Assembly: GCA_023376005.1 (NCBI GenBank)
Contig: CM042145.1
Span: 56,610,980 to 56,674,979, forward strand
Reading direction: 5' to 3'
Origin: Doryteuthis pealeii
Lineage: Eukaryota; Mollusca; Cephalopoda; Myopsida; Loliginidae
DNA: 64,000 nt
In this document: one piece after another, positions 10,098 through 19,230 of the stretch
How the letters are laid out: the number at the start of each line of letters is the position of its first letter
How positions within the stretch are numbered: position 1 is the first letter of the stretch
Made by a program: the position numbers and the translations under genes
Notes under the pieces: generated by a model
What the model was told of the DNA's origin: nothing
What the model saw: the letters and a program-made list of their open reading frames with translations, nothing else
Database searches by the model: none

Positions 10098-11125
10098 ACG
10101 TAGAAAAAATTAAGCAATGGTTGTTAGACCAATTCGCTACGACAGTTTTCAACAAAAACGGAAAATTTCCTGCTATGGCTGGGCCCCAGCCCACATACAC
10201 CTCAAGGAAGGATCAACCCCCAAAGCAAGACATAACCCTATCCCAGTACCATATCATTTTAAAGAGAAGGTACGACAGGCCCTTTGGGATGATGTCAAAA
10301 GGGGTATCCTCGCCCCAGTACCCATTGGCACCCCCACTAACTGGTGCAGCACAATGGTAATAACTGCAAAGAAAGACGGGAGGCCTAGAAGAACGGTAGA
10401 CTACCAATATTTGAACTCCCAATGCAAGCGAGAGACACACCACACCAGCTCGCCATTCCAATTGGCATTACAGGTACCTTCCAACACTAAGAAAACTGTC
10501 TTAGATGCTATGGATGGCTATCATTCAATCCCTCTAGATGAGGAATCACAACCACTCACTACCTTCATCACTGAGTGGGGTCGTTTTATGTATCTGCGAA
10601 TGCCCAGGGATATTTAGCCTCCGGAGATGCCTATACACGCAGATATGATGAAATAATCAGAGATGTTCCCCGCAAAGTTAAGGTAGTTGATGATACCCTA
10701 CTCTATGACGAAAATATAGAAGGTGCTTTTTATCATACTTTGATTATTTGTCACTGTGTGCAGAAAATGGGATCACGCTCAACAAGGAAAAATTCCAATT
10801 TTGTCAGGATGTGGTTCAATTTGGTGGTCTCCAAATAACACCAACAGGAGTTGCCCCTTCCAAAGAACTACTCAATGCAATAAAAAACTTCCCTATCCCA
10901 AAAACATAACCGACGCAAGGTCATGGTTTGGGTTGGTTAATCAAGTGGCATGGGCATACTCCCTAAGCCCCTAATGGCTCCTTTTCGAGACCTGGTCAAA
11001 CAAAATTCACACTTTACGTGGAACCAAGATCTCGAGAACGCGTTCCGCAAATCTAAGGAGGTTATCGTTGGCTTGGTAAAGAAGGGAGTTACAAGCTTTG
11101 ACATCAATCGCGCAACCTGCCTTAG
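10098..11125 (+). pseudogene. pol: Ty3/gypsy pol reverse transcriptase segment, inverted and frameshifted
   Basis: The first part reads PKARHNPIPVPYHFKEKVRQ, then a KKDGRPRRTVDYQYLN motif and LDAMDGYHSIPLDE with the first catalytic Asp; these fit a gypsy RT. Around 10600 the frame shifts and continues to VVDDTLLY (the YVDD-type motif). Further shifts lie near 10735, 10905 and 10955 before a segment of the RT/RNase H linker (FTWNQDLENAFRKSKE). It lies on the plus strand while gag, primer site and purine tract are on the minus strand, so it cannot be expressed as a gag-pol product. Confidence 0.9.
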
Positions 11126-11539
11126 CCAATATATCCGCCTGTAGTGTGTCATTAGCAATGCCCCGAATGAACTGATCCTTTATATATATGTTGGACAAGT
11201 CATGATCACAGTTGGGGCATATATAGTTGCAATCTTGTGCTCCTGACTGTAGACGAATCAAGTAATCCTGGATGGACTCATGGTCACTCTGTATGATGGA
11301 TGAAAAGGAGATTCTGTGCACCATGGGATTCGATTTCTGTGTAACCAACACCTCTAGCATATCAAGCAGTTTGCTAGGTTGGTGTTGAAGAAGTCAGGGT
11401 AAGTATTGATGATAGAATTCTGGACGGTTTCATCAGCACAATTGTACAGTTGAATGTTAGTCTGTATGGGGGGAAGATTGGTCATCTTTGTAAATACGTC
11501 CCAGTCTATCCTGAACTTCCTGATTTGTTGTGGGGTCAT
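11126..11539 (-). pseudogene. gag: gypsy gag capsid-like region, frameshifted
   Basis: Segments MTPQQIRKFRIDWDVFTKM and, after a frameshift near 11365, a LLDMLEVLVTQKSNPM run and HDLSNIYIKDQFIRGIAND resemble retrotransposon Gag of the SAM-containing gypsy type. The frame ends at the internal breakpoint near 11115-11127, where homology to gag stops after an ILAKAG-like stretch. No zinc knuckle is left. Confidence 0.75.
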
Positions 11540-11602
11540 TTCCGAACGGATTTGAGGAAGTTTGCAGTTGGTGCTCTTGCATAATTAGCTGATAATGGAG
11601 TG

Positions 11603-11824
11603 TCACTGGGGATCCTTGGCTAGCTTTAGTATAGTGAGCATGTCACCCATAGTCTTGATACCCAGTTCCTTAAGCATTGCACGGTCTAGCATATGCAAGC
11701 TGGACCTTGCAATCTCTTCACTAGAAAATGTCTGGGCATAAGTTTTGGCAGAGGCAACAGATATGCCTGCCTCAATAAACAGCTTTTCCCATCCAGCTAG
11801 GTCGTATCCTGTTCGCAGCGCCAT
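11603..11824 (-). pseudogene. gag: gypsy gag N-terminus with SAM-like domain
   Basis: 73 codons starting MALRTGYDLAGWEKLF. Pattern W..L..EAGI...A..YA..F..E.I, then LKELGI..MGD.L.IL, agrees with a SAM (sterile alpha motif) fold. The ATG spans the LTR boundary: AT comes from the LTR end and TGG starts the primer site. The frame stops after KLAKDPQ and then continues in other frames. Confidence 0.8.
11806..11823 (-). promoter_or_regulatory. primer binding site, tRNA-Ser-like
   Basis: Minus strand next to the 5' LTR reads TGGCGCTGCGAACAGGAT. Its complement resembles the 3' end of metazoan tRNA-Ser including CCA (known pattern ...CTGCTCACAGCGCCA). The tRNA identity is inferred from memory of the family, not from a search. 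Confidence 0.6.
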
Positions 11825-12085
11825 ATTGAAGTCAGTCAGTTAGACAGCCAACAATTGGTTTGACTGGCCAAGCCTAACATGAAGTTACTAGTTCATTAAT
11901 GAGCCCACTATAACAGCTTAAATAATTCCTGCCACTGCTGCCAGGAAGAGTCCATTAAGCTGAGGGGGTGTTTGACTGTTCTACTGTCCAATAGTTAACA
12001 ATCTGTAACAGTCATTTCCAGACTGCAGGTTCAATCCTGGCTAAGGGTGAAAGTAACACAGAATGACAATTATCAGTATTCTACA
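11824..12085 (-). repeat. 5' LTR of the gypsy element
   Basis: 262 bp; matches the other LTR without a difference I could find. No clear TATA box or AATAAA is visible in the expected order. Confidence 0.9.
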
Positions 12086-12554
12086 GATGGGACCCTAATA
12101 GGTACTACCACTCCGGGTCAGAGTGGATCAGGGAGCAATAGTGATGAAGAGGTGCTCCACATTCCCCAAGCCTCCAAAACTGGAACCTCACCATCAGATA
12201 GAGTTTAACGTCATTCTCAGGACATGTAGACCCTCAGTCACCGCCTTCTAGCACCCATATGATAAAAGGGGATTGGGGCTTGATAAAAGGGGATTGGGGT
12301 TGGGAAAATCATATAGGTGCTAGTGCTTGATGTGACCAGCCGATTGATTGGAGGGGGTCTCTCTGACTGCTCGTCTAGCTTATATAGGGCCAAAGTGGAG
12401 TATTGCAAGTCATGAACTGCTCATCCACCTGGGCTCTATTCTTAAGCATCACGGGTTGCCACCCACAGCCAATAGATGGCCCCATTAGGGGAGTCTTACC
12501 CGTCTGCAGAGGTGCAGTCGGTGTATTCTAACGCCCCAGCCGACAGGGCGGACA
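12086..12554 (-). repeat. THR retroposon, 5' part, interrupted by LTR element
   Basis: Carries the THR core in reverse (GATGGGACCCTAATAGGTAC, CAGAGTGGATCAGGGAG) through to the 5' end, TGTCCGCCCTGTCGGC on the minus strand. With 9681-9817 it is the most complete THR copy here, about 600 bp. A short tandem duplication of TTGATAAAAGGGGATTGGGG lies near 12260-12300. Confidence 0.85.
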
Positions 12555-12563
12555 CCATATATT

Positions 12564-12809
12564 ATGAAAACATTTCTTAATGATATATAACACACAATGC
12601 ATGATTTTAAATGGATTAATAATATGGGCTGTTTTGAGGCAAATTTATCTCAGCTAAACCTTTATAGAGAGATTGTTAATGAATAAAATTCCAATTAAGA
12701 TTAAATAATGATTATTCAATAACCATTGAGAATATAATGTAAATAACTAAGGACATTATGATAAGATTTACTAATAACATGAAATATTAAAAAAAAACAT
12801 TTTTTAAAA
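12564..12809 (+). repeat. KR repeat, right part
   Basis: Continues KR from 9680: CATTTCTTAATGATATATAA, GGGCTGTTTTGAGGCAAATT, TAACCATTGAGAATATAATG, then an A/T-rich end. Followed by the right copy of the 19-bp direct repeat (12810-12828). Confidence 0.75.
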
Positions 12810-12829
12810 ATCTGACCTTATTTGTAATG

Positions 12830-13210
12830 GAAAACTTTCTTGTCAACTTCTTGAAACTTACCTGTAAAAGAAAAAAAGAAAAATTTAAACTTTGTACAAT
12901 GAACAGATATCTGAAAAATGTAGTCTACTACTCATGACAACAACTTTGGAATAAGCAAACTCAGAGGATGTTCAACTTGTTTTTTTTTTTTAATTTATCT
13001 AGCAGTAAATAAACTAATAACAGATAAATCAAAAACATTTTTTATCTAATAGCTGAGCATTTTTGTGGCATAAAATATACCTTAAACTAGATTGAATTTT
13101 TTGAATTAATGGTATAATTTTTCCCCAAATGAAGTTCTAAGTGATCATCCTATAACGGTGCTAATTCCATAATTTTTGCCAGGGGTAGTGTATGTGTGTG
13201 TGTATATATA
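12830..13210. other. AT-rich spacer, nothing recognised
   Basis: Poly-A and poly-T runs; no family match. Confidence 0.4.
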
Positions 13211-13310
13211 CTTTCAAAGAAAGAAAAACTTAAACCGTCATTTGGCTATTACAAATTTATTTCGACCAGAACTCAATATGAGTCTAGTCTCATCAGATAG
13301 CCTATTACAT
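13211..13310 (-). mobile_element. FB-type element, half copy carrying a hammerhead motif
   Basis: Shares CTTTCAAAGAAAGAAAAACT, CATTTGGCTAT and GACCAGAACTCAATATGAG with the full foldback at 47390-47560, but only one arm is present. Flanked on the left by TA repeats. The minus strand contains the ribozyme motif annotated separately. Confidence 0.6.
13244..13302 (-). ncRNA. hammerhead ribozyme motif, type-I-like
   Basis: Minus strand, 5' to 3': stem I GGCUAU; core CUGAUGA; stem II GACUAG, a 14-nt loop that can extend the stem (ACUCA/UGAGU), CUGGUC; core GAAA; a short stem III in UAAAUUUG; then GUA; then stem I AUAGCC. All invariant hammerhead core bases are present, stem I pairs 6/6 and stem II 6/6 with one G-U. 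GUA is an allowed NUH cleavage triplet; cleavage would fall between 13250 and 13249. A very short stem III is typical of motifs reported from Penelope-like retroelements. Function is inferred. Confidence 0.65.
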
Positions 13311-13735
13311 AAAGACTGAGAAAAACTGGAAGAGAGAAAATAATTTTTCTTTTCTTTTCTCTTTTATAAGACCAATGAAAACTCTTCTCTTTGAACGCAC
13401 ACACACATAAAACCTTTTCTATCCCATTAATATCCACAGCCCGATAATAAAAAGGAAAAATTTTAAATGCTGTTTTTAACTGGTTAATTTGGATCATCCC
13501 TTTTCAAAATTCTTAATGGTCCCTGCAAATCTGAGGCAATAAAAAACGCAGAATTTGTAGTTTTATTCAAATTATGTGCCATGTACTTTCCATTGGATTT
13601 TAGGAGAATTAATCCAATAGAAATTGATGAAAGATCGAAAAAGCCAAATCAAATAAATCTACGAGATTACCACTCATGTCATTTTTTTAAAAAAAGTTGT
13701 TTTTCAAAAATGGAAGGAAACTCATGATTTCATAT
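13311..13735. other. AT-rich spacer
   Basis: No gene seen. The segment around 13505-13600 (GGTCCCTGCAAATCTGAGGC to GTACTTTCCATTGG) is faintly similar to 46370-46510, hinting at an old repeat. Confidence 0.4.
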
Positions 13736-13984
13736 GCATTTACATATATACAACCACAAAATAACATACGCACACATGCACAATTTCATAGACATGCATG
13801 CACACACACATTCAAAATCACATATACACATGCACACACAAATATATATAAGAGAGAGAATCCCAAATATGTTTGTGTGTACACACACAAAATCACATAT
13901 ACGCGCAAACACACATAAAAAAATCATGCACATGCATACAAACCTGTTCACAGAATCACAAACACATATACACACACACACACA
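13736..13984. repeat. (CA)n-rich low-complexity lead-in to the minisatellite
   Basis: Irregular ACACATGCAC and CATACACACA repeats. Confidence 0.8.
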
Positions 13985-14345
13985 CACAAATACCATATAT
14001 ACGCACACACACACATATATACACAAAATACCATATATACGCACCACATATATATACACAAAAACCATATATACGCACACACACATATATATACACAAAA
14101 AACCATATATACGCACACACACATATATATACACAAAACCATATATACGCACACACACATATATATACACAAAAAACCATATATACGCACACACACATAT
14201 ATATATACACAAAACCATATATACGCACACACACACATATATATTCACAAAATACCATATATACGCACACACACATATACACAGAATACCATATATACGC
14301 ACACACACATATACACACAATACCATATAGATGCGCATATACAAC
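13985..14345. repeat. minisatellite, period about 35-40 bp, about 10 units
   Basis: The block CCATATATACGCACACACAC followed by an ATATATACACAAAA-type run recurs about every 35-40 bp. Long open frames in several frames on both strands are by-products of the repeat. Unit length varies through CA and A-run changes. Confidence 0.9.
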
Positions 14346-14670
14346 CAAAATCCCTTATATACATTGTGTGAGGCAGAATTAATAGAAGGAATGTATCGAT
14401 GTCTTTTAATTTTCAGGGCTGCTCTCTGCAAACTTCACTATTTTCCCAAACATTTATTTAAACTAAAGTATTTAATTCTATATATTTTGTAGCTGAGTCA
14501 CTTTAATGAGTCCAATATCTTAAGGCAGATCCCAAAAGACTCCATATTGATTATTTATGACTATGTTATTTTATTACTTTTCAGTTCAGACTAATTTTAT
14601 CATTTGTTCATTTATAATTAATAACCAAAATGTCCGGACAAAAGACAAGGAAGCCAGTTCAAATATACCA
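14346..14670. other. spacer, nothing recognised
   Basis: AT-rich unique DNA. Confidence 0.4.
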
Positions 14671-14671
14671 A

Positions 14672-14800
14672 TCAATTGGTTGGTTAGTTGGTTGGTTGAC
14701 TTTTATGGCATGTCAACACTTGTTGGGTTATTTTTAGACCAAAGATTTTTTTTTGTTTTATTTATTCTTGATGGGTACTCAAATTCTTTTTAAAAAAAGA
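14672..14800 (-). repeat. THR retroposon, 3' tail only
   Basis: Minus-sense hairpin tail with a GGTTGGTTAGTTGGTTGGTT run (the AACC tail in reverse) and about 80 bp of body; truncated at the 5' side. Confidence 0.8.
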
Positions 14801-14917
14801 GAAAAAAGACTGTTGCATGAACTGAACATCAATAGCATATTGGCCATTAAAAAGTCTGCACAACAAAAATGATACATTTAAAATTCTAAGGGGGGGAGTC
14901 TCCATGTTGTAGTAGGT

Positions 14918-15345
14918 TGGTTGGTTTGCTTTTATGGCATGTCAACCCTTGTTGTGTTATTTCATGCCGAAGACGTTTTGTTTTATTCAAACTTGATGGT
15001 ATTCAATTTTTTTTTATTCAAACTCAATTTTTTTAAACACATTTTTTAAACACATTTTTTCTATTTAACCCATAGATGGGACCCTAACAGGTACTACCAC
15101 TCCAGTTCAGGTTGGACCTGGGAGTAATGGCGATAAAAGGGTACTCCAATCTCCTTGGATCTCTAGAATTGGAACTTCACCATCAGATATAGTTTAACCT
15201 CATACCCAGGACACTAAGACCCTCAGCCACCCCCTTCAAGCACATGGGGGTTTGCCATAAGGGCAATAGGGTTGGGACAATCATATAGGTGCTAGTGATT
15301 GACATGACCAACCGATTGATCTGAGGAGATCATTTTTGTAAATAT
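14918..15345 (-). repeat. THR retroposon, 5'-truncated
   Basis: Runs from the GGTTGGTTGG tail through the hairpin (TTATGGCATGTCAACCCTTG) and the core (GATGGGACCCTAACAGGTAC) to about GATTGATCTGAGGAGATC, where it stops short of the 5' end. With the next copy it forms an inverted pair. Confidence 0.9.
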
Positions 15346-15387
15346 AATTATTCATCCATTTATAATACAAGCTGTTGAATGAATTGG

Positions 15388-15818
15388 TTTCTGCCCTGTC
15401 GGTTGGCGCTGTAGAATACAGACTGCACCTTTGCAGAGGGGTAAAATCTCCCCCTTCCATGGGGCCATTTGTTAGTCATGTGTGGCAATCTGATGCTTAC
15501 GGACTGAATCCTGGTAGCTGAGCAGTCCATGACCTGCAATATTTCACCTTAGTCCTTACTTAGGGTAGATGGGCAATCAGAGAGCCCCCCCTCCAATCAA
15601 TCAATCAAGTTATGTCAAGCCCTAGCACCTATATGATTGTCCCAACCCTATTGCCCTTATGACAAGCTCCCAACCCTTTTTATCATATATGTGCTAGAAG
15701 GTGGTGGTTGAGTGTCCTGGTGTATTAGTGTATGATGTTTAAATCTGTCTTATGATGAGGTTCCAATTCTGGAGCTCAGAAGAATGTGGAGTACCCCTTG
15801 ATCACTCCCTCACCCACT
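15388..15818 (+). repeat. THR retroposon, 5' and middle part, interrupted by solo LTR
   Basis: Starts TCTGCCCTGTCGGTTGGCGC, the 5' end of THR, and continues to the GGAGTACCCCTTGATCACTC region. THR sequence resumes after the solo LTR at 16048. Confidence 0.85.
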
Positions 15819-15823
15819 GTTAC

Positions 15824-16042
15824 TGTTGTGGCCTGGTAGGAACAGAATAAAGACACAAGAGAGGATATTAGTTTAACAAATATATTAACAAAGAACAGTA
15901 GTACAAACTTATACAAATGAGAAGGTACTCGCGAGGCGGTCTTATCAACTGTCCGCTGAAATATTGACTCTCGCTCGAGCGCAGAAACTGCTGCTATTTA
16001 TAGTTGAAAGAGTTCATGTGTGCGTGGTTAATTACCATAACA
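15824..16042 (-). mobile_element. solo LTR, 219 bp
   Basis: Ends TGTTATGG and CCACAACA on the minus strand (TG...CA) and is flanked by a 5-bp duplication GTTAC (15819-15823 and 16043-16047). Minus-strand CTATAAATAG near 15995-16003 is a plausible TATA box. It is richer in CpG than its surroundings. No internal region is present, consistent with LTR-LTR recombination. Confidence 0.8.
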
Positions 16043-16047
16043 GTTAC

Positions 16048-16195
16048 CTAGATTGTTTGTACCTGTTAGGGTTACATCTATGCGTTAAATTAAAGATTTT
16101 AAAATGTATTTTTAAAAATTAGATACTCAACAAGAATGAATAAAACAAAATGTCTTTGACATAGAATAACCCAACAAGGGTTGATATTGTTACAT
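16048..16195 (+). repeat. THR retroposon, 3' part after the solo LTR
   Basis: GTACCTGTTAGGGTTACATC through CAAGAATGAATAAAACAAAA to the tail hairpin (AACCCAACAAGGGTTGATAT). Confidence 0.85.
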
Positions 16196-16199
16196 AAAC

Positions 16200-17458
16200 A
16201 AAAATAGATATCTCTCAATTCACTAATTAGCAATTTAATTCGCGCACACACCGCAATAAAAAGACACATACACTCACCAACAAAACAAAACATAAGTTGC
16301 TGACGCCAAAACGGAAGTGAACTCTATGGTAGCCTAAAAAGAAGTGACCAAAATAACACGTTTCTACGCATAAGCTCGAGATGAACTCCCGTTTGAAAAA
16401 ACAAGAATTCCTAAACATTAAAGAAGATAATTTTGTAAATAAAATCACATTTTCGTCCAATCGAAAACGCCCCCCCCCAAAAAAAAAAATTCGGATCACA
16501 CAGGCCTATATAAAGAAGAACCGACAAGACAGACATCACCAGCGACAGCAGCGAGCACATCACAGGCGGCCGACTTACATCCTCACCTACCTCTACCCAA
16601 AATCTGACCGATGATTCCACATCATTCAACAACAAGAATACGCCAACTTTCCTACACGATACAAACTCGCTATCGACTTCAGAATACCAAAACACAAAAT
16701 TCTGCCCACGTCACCACCCCACTTCTTACACTGACTTCATCACTATACATCGCAACTATCACCAAAAATATCCTTTAAATTCATTTCTATCTTTTCCTCG
16801 CTTTCTATGTTCCTTTTCCCAATACAATTATTGAAACTTAAAATCTGTGTTTGTTTTTCCTCGTCACCATACGCTTCATACTAACCCTGTTTATTACAAT
16901 ATACTATAAAATCCAACCATCCAACCAATCCTCTGCTACAATATCAAAATACATTTTGTTAGTTACTCGTTACACATAATTTTCTAACTTTATGCTACGT
17001 CTCGTAAGACACCTTTTATTTATAATTCATTTCAGCATCCAACCTTTTTTTTATCGCAGTTACCCGGAAGAATCCTCTGCTATAATATTAAGCAACCTTT
17101 TGTTACTGTAACTCGGTAGGCTAATTTGCTACACACTCTTCTCTCTTTGTAACAATACATTCAATGACAAACGACATTATACAACGTATTCCTTTTTTTA
17201 TTTTATTTTATTTTATTTTTTTGAAAATCACGTCTCGTTTCCATTTCATTCTCAGCACTGCCGTGACTAATAGCTGCTTTGCAGTAATACCTTTTTTGTC
17301 TGTGGGGAAATCCTCATTGTTAAGCTATTGTTTTCTTAACACGTTAACGCTGAACGTGTTAAGAAAATGAGATATGTTAATTAAGGGGAGTGGGAGGAGT
17401 AGGAGCAAAACTATGTGAGCGCTTTTAAAGGGAAATATATTGAGCAGTTCCATAAAGA
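16200..17458. other. spacer with a possible core promoter
   Basis: No coding region recognised. CCTATATAAAG at 16504-16514 on the plus strand is a good TATA box, followed by C/A-rich sequence less AT-rich than its surroundings. It could be a gene or LTR promoter, but no downstream exon is evident. A poly-C run lies at about 16471-16479. Confidence 0.3.
17331..17367. repeat. perfect 15-nt inverted repeat
   Basis: TTTTCTTAACACGTT and its exact complement separated by 7 nt. It could be a hairpin, transposon relic or protein site. It is not T-rich enough to call a terminator in an animal genome. Confidence 0.8.
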
Positions 17459-17469
17459 GAGAGAGGGAG

Positions 17470-17501
<32 letters not shown>

Positions 17502-17508
17502 GGGGGTT
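17459..17508. repeat. (GA)n microsatellite
   Basis: GA run with occasional GG interruptions. Confidence 0.95.
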
Positions 17509-17514
17509 AAAAGG

Positions 17515-17735
17515 GATGATTGACTGATTTTGACTGCGTGTCAACCCGTCTTGGGTTATTTTATATCTGAGTGAACTTGTGAGTAATGACAATTAAGGGG
17601 TACTCCACATTCCCCAGAGCCCCAGAATTGGAGACTCGCCATCAGATGCAGTTTACTATCATATCCGCGACACCCCCTTTTCTGGGGAGAAGGTCTTATC
17701 ACTGTGTAGGAGATGTAGCCAGCGTATTCAAAGTC
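17515..17735 (-). repeat. THR retroposon, short subfamily
   Basis: Tail (TGATTGACTGATTTTGACTG), hairpin, then a shortened core (GGTACTCCACATTCCCCAGA) joined to the 5' portion. The same internally deleted structure appears at 24297-24505. Confidence 0.75.
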
Positions 17736-17749
17736 TTGGTGATTGGGCG

Positions 17750-18130
17750 AGAAGAGAAAGAAAAAAAAAACGGTAGAAAGAAAGACGTGGGTGGAGAAAA
17801 AAAGAATTAAAAAGTTAAAGAGAAAGAAGAAAAGACAAAAGAGGAAAAGAGAAAGATAAGAGAAAGAAGAAAAGAGAAAGAGAGGAAAAAGAGAAAGAGA
17901 AAGGAGGAGAAAGTATCAGAGAGAAAGAGAAATGAAGAGATAGGAGTGGAAAGAAGAAAGGAGAAAGAAAAAATAAAAGGGGAAAAATGAAAGAGAAAGA
18001 GAGGAAAGAGAACGAGAGAAAGAGAGGAAAGAGAACGAGAAAAAGAGAGGAAAGAGAAAGAAAAGAAGAAAGGAAAGAGAAAGAGAAGAAGAGAGGAAAG
18101 AGAGAAAGAGAGGAAGAGAAAGAAAAAAAA
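17750..18130 (+). repeat. polypurine tract, about 380 bp
   Basis: Almost only A and G on the plus strand, with GAGAAAGAGAGGAAAGAGAA-type subrepeats. Such purine mirror tracts can form triplex DNA in vitro (known property of the class). Confidence 0.9.
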
Positions 18131-18825
18131 ATTTAAAACCCAATTAACATAAAGTTATTAACAACAAGTTAATTATTGTTGAAGTTAAGCAAATTTAAAA
18201 ATTGATTTTTCTTTCAAATATTGATTGGAAGTTTAAAGTTTAAACAATTAGAAAATTGTGGAAATAAACAAAACGTCCACAATTGACTTGAAAAGAAGAA
18301 AAGAAAAATGTGTCAAATATTTCACTAATTTTACTAATGAAAAAAACCTAAAACAAAACAAACATTTTATTCAGTCTTGTCTCATTTCTCCGGTTGTTAA
18401 AATGTGCACAACAAATTAGATGAGGCAATTTGAATGAAACAATTTGAAAGGTGTTTGTTTATAAAAACACTTTTATCTCGCCTTTAGATGAGACACTTAA
18501 AATTAATTCAGCCCAAGAGAATAAATGGTCGGTAGCAGACAAACAGTAATAAAATCAATTAACCAGCACCTTTCTACTTGAACAGTCAGTGGAATTTAGT
18601 CCTTATAATCTACCATATAACAAAAATGGATATTCCTAAGAACCGACAAAAGAAAATAAATACCGTAGACAGTTTTTTTTAATATTGGTTTTATTTGTTT
18701 GTTTTTTTCCCCCTGTATTTATGAGATTAGGCTTTATATGAATAATTTTGATATTTCAACCTGAAAAAAACAAAAACAAACAAAAAACAAAAAACTAAAC
18801 AAGTCCCGAGGTTACAGTGGCCTAA
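18131..18825. other. AT-rich spacer, nothing recognised
   Basis: No family match or coding signal. Confidence 0.4.
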
Positions 18826-18962
18826 ACATTGTGTTTATACATGCCACAATAAAGATAAGGACAACAGTCAGAAATATCAACATTATTGGTTTAGTTTGGT
18901 TTAATTTGTTTAACGGCAGATCAAATCTTTGTGGGCTATTTAATGCTGAAATTTGTTTCATT
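18826..18962. repeat. S3 tail fragment joined to a THR tail
   Basis: ACAATAAAGATAAGGACAAC (S3 3' end, plus) is followed by a THR 3' tail in reverse (ACGGCAGATCAAATCTTTGT, then GGGCTATTTAATGC). A second partial tail start lies near 19000. Confidence 0.6.
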
Positions 18963-19049
18963 TGTAAATGTGTCATTGTAATCATAATTATGCATCGGTT
19001 TGGTTTGGTTTATTTGTTCAACGGTGTTGGGACACAAAATAGAATTGTT

Positions 19050-19230
19050 TCCTTTTTTATATGGGAGGCGAGACTTCCAACGTTACGTGTCCGTTGGTCA
19101 CGTGACAATTCATGTCCTTAGCCCTTTCCCTTTGACCGACACGACTCGGAACAAAACAGACGTGAGTCTCTACCTCCGTAGCGACTAAGTACGTGCGCCC
19201 ATTTTGTCCCGCAGACCAACCAACCTCAAA
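19050..19230. other. CpG-richer segment with a palindromic E-box
   Basis: Contains GTCACGTGAC at 19097-19106 and several further ACGT/CG sites in otherwise CpG-poor DNA. It may be a promoter or a relic of an element. No gene was identified. Confidence 0.35.

Larger units (their letters stand above)
9818..12085 (-). mobile_element. rearranged Ty3/gypsy LTR retrotransposon, 2,268 bp
   Basis: Two 262-bp direct LTRs (9818-10079 and 11824-12085) read as identical and are flanked by a 5-bp duplication. In minus-strand sense the order is 5' LTR, tRNA-Ser-like primer site (11806-11823), gag with a SAM-like domain, a breakpoint near 11115-11127, then a pol segment in the opposite orientation, a purine tract (10080-10096) and the 3' LTR. 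Protease, RNase H and integrase are not seen. Both gag and pol contain frameshifts. Identical LTRs with broken genes suggest that the defective form was itself copied in trans. Confidence 0.9.

Noticed and set aside
10213..10461. Minus-strand frame opposite RT
   Set aside because: Shadow of the plus-strand gypsy RT, which has clear catalytic motifs.
13730..14431. A 233-codon minus-strand frame and long plus-strand frames
   Set aside because: All arise from the CATATATACGCACACA minisatellite; equal-length frames on both strands show it is composition.
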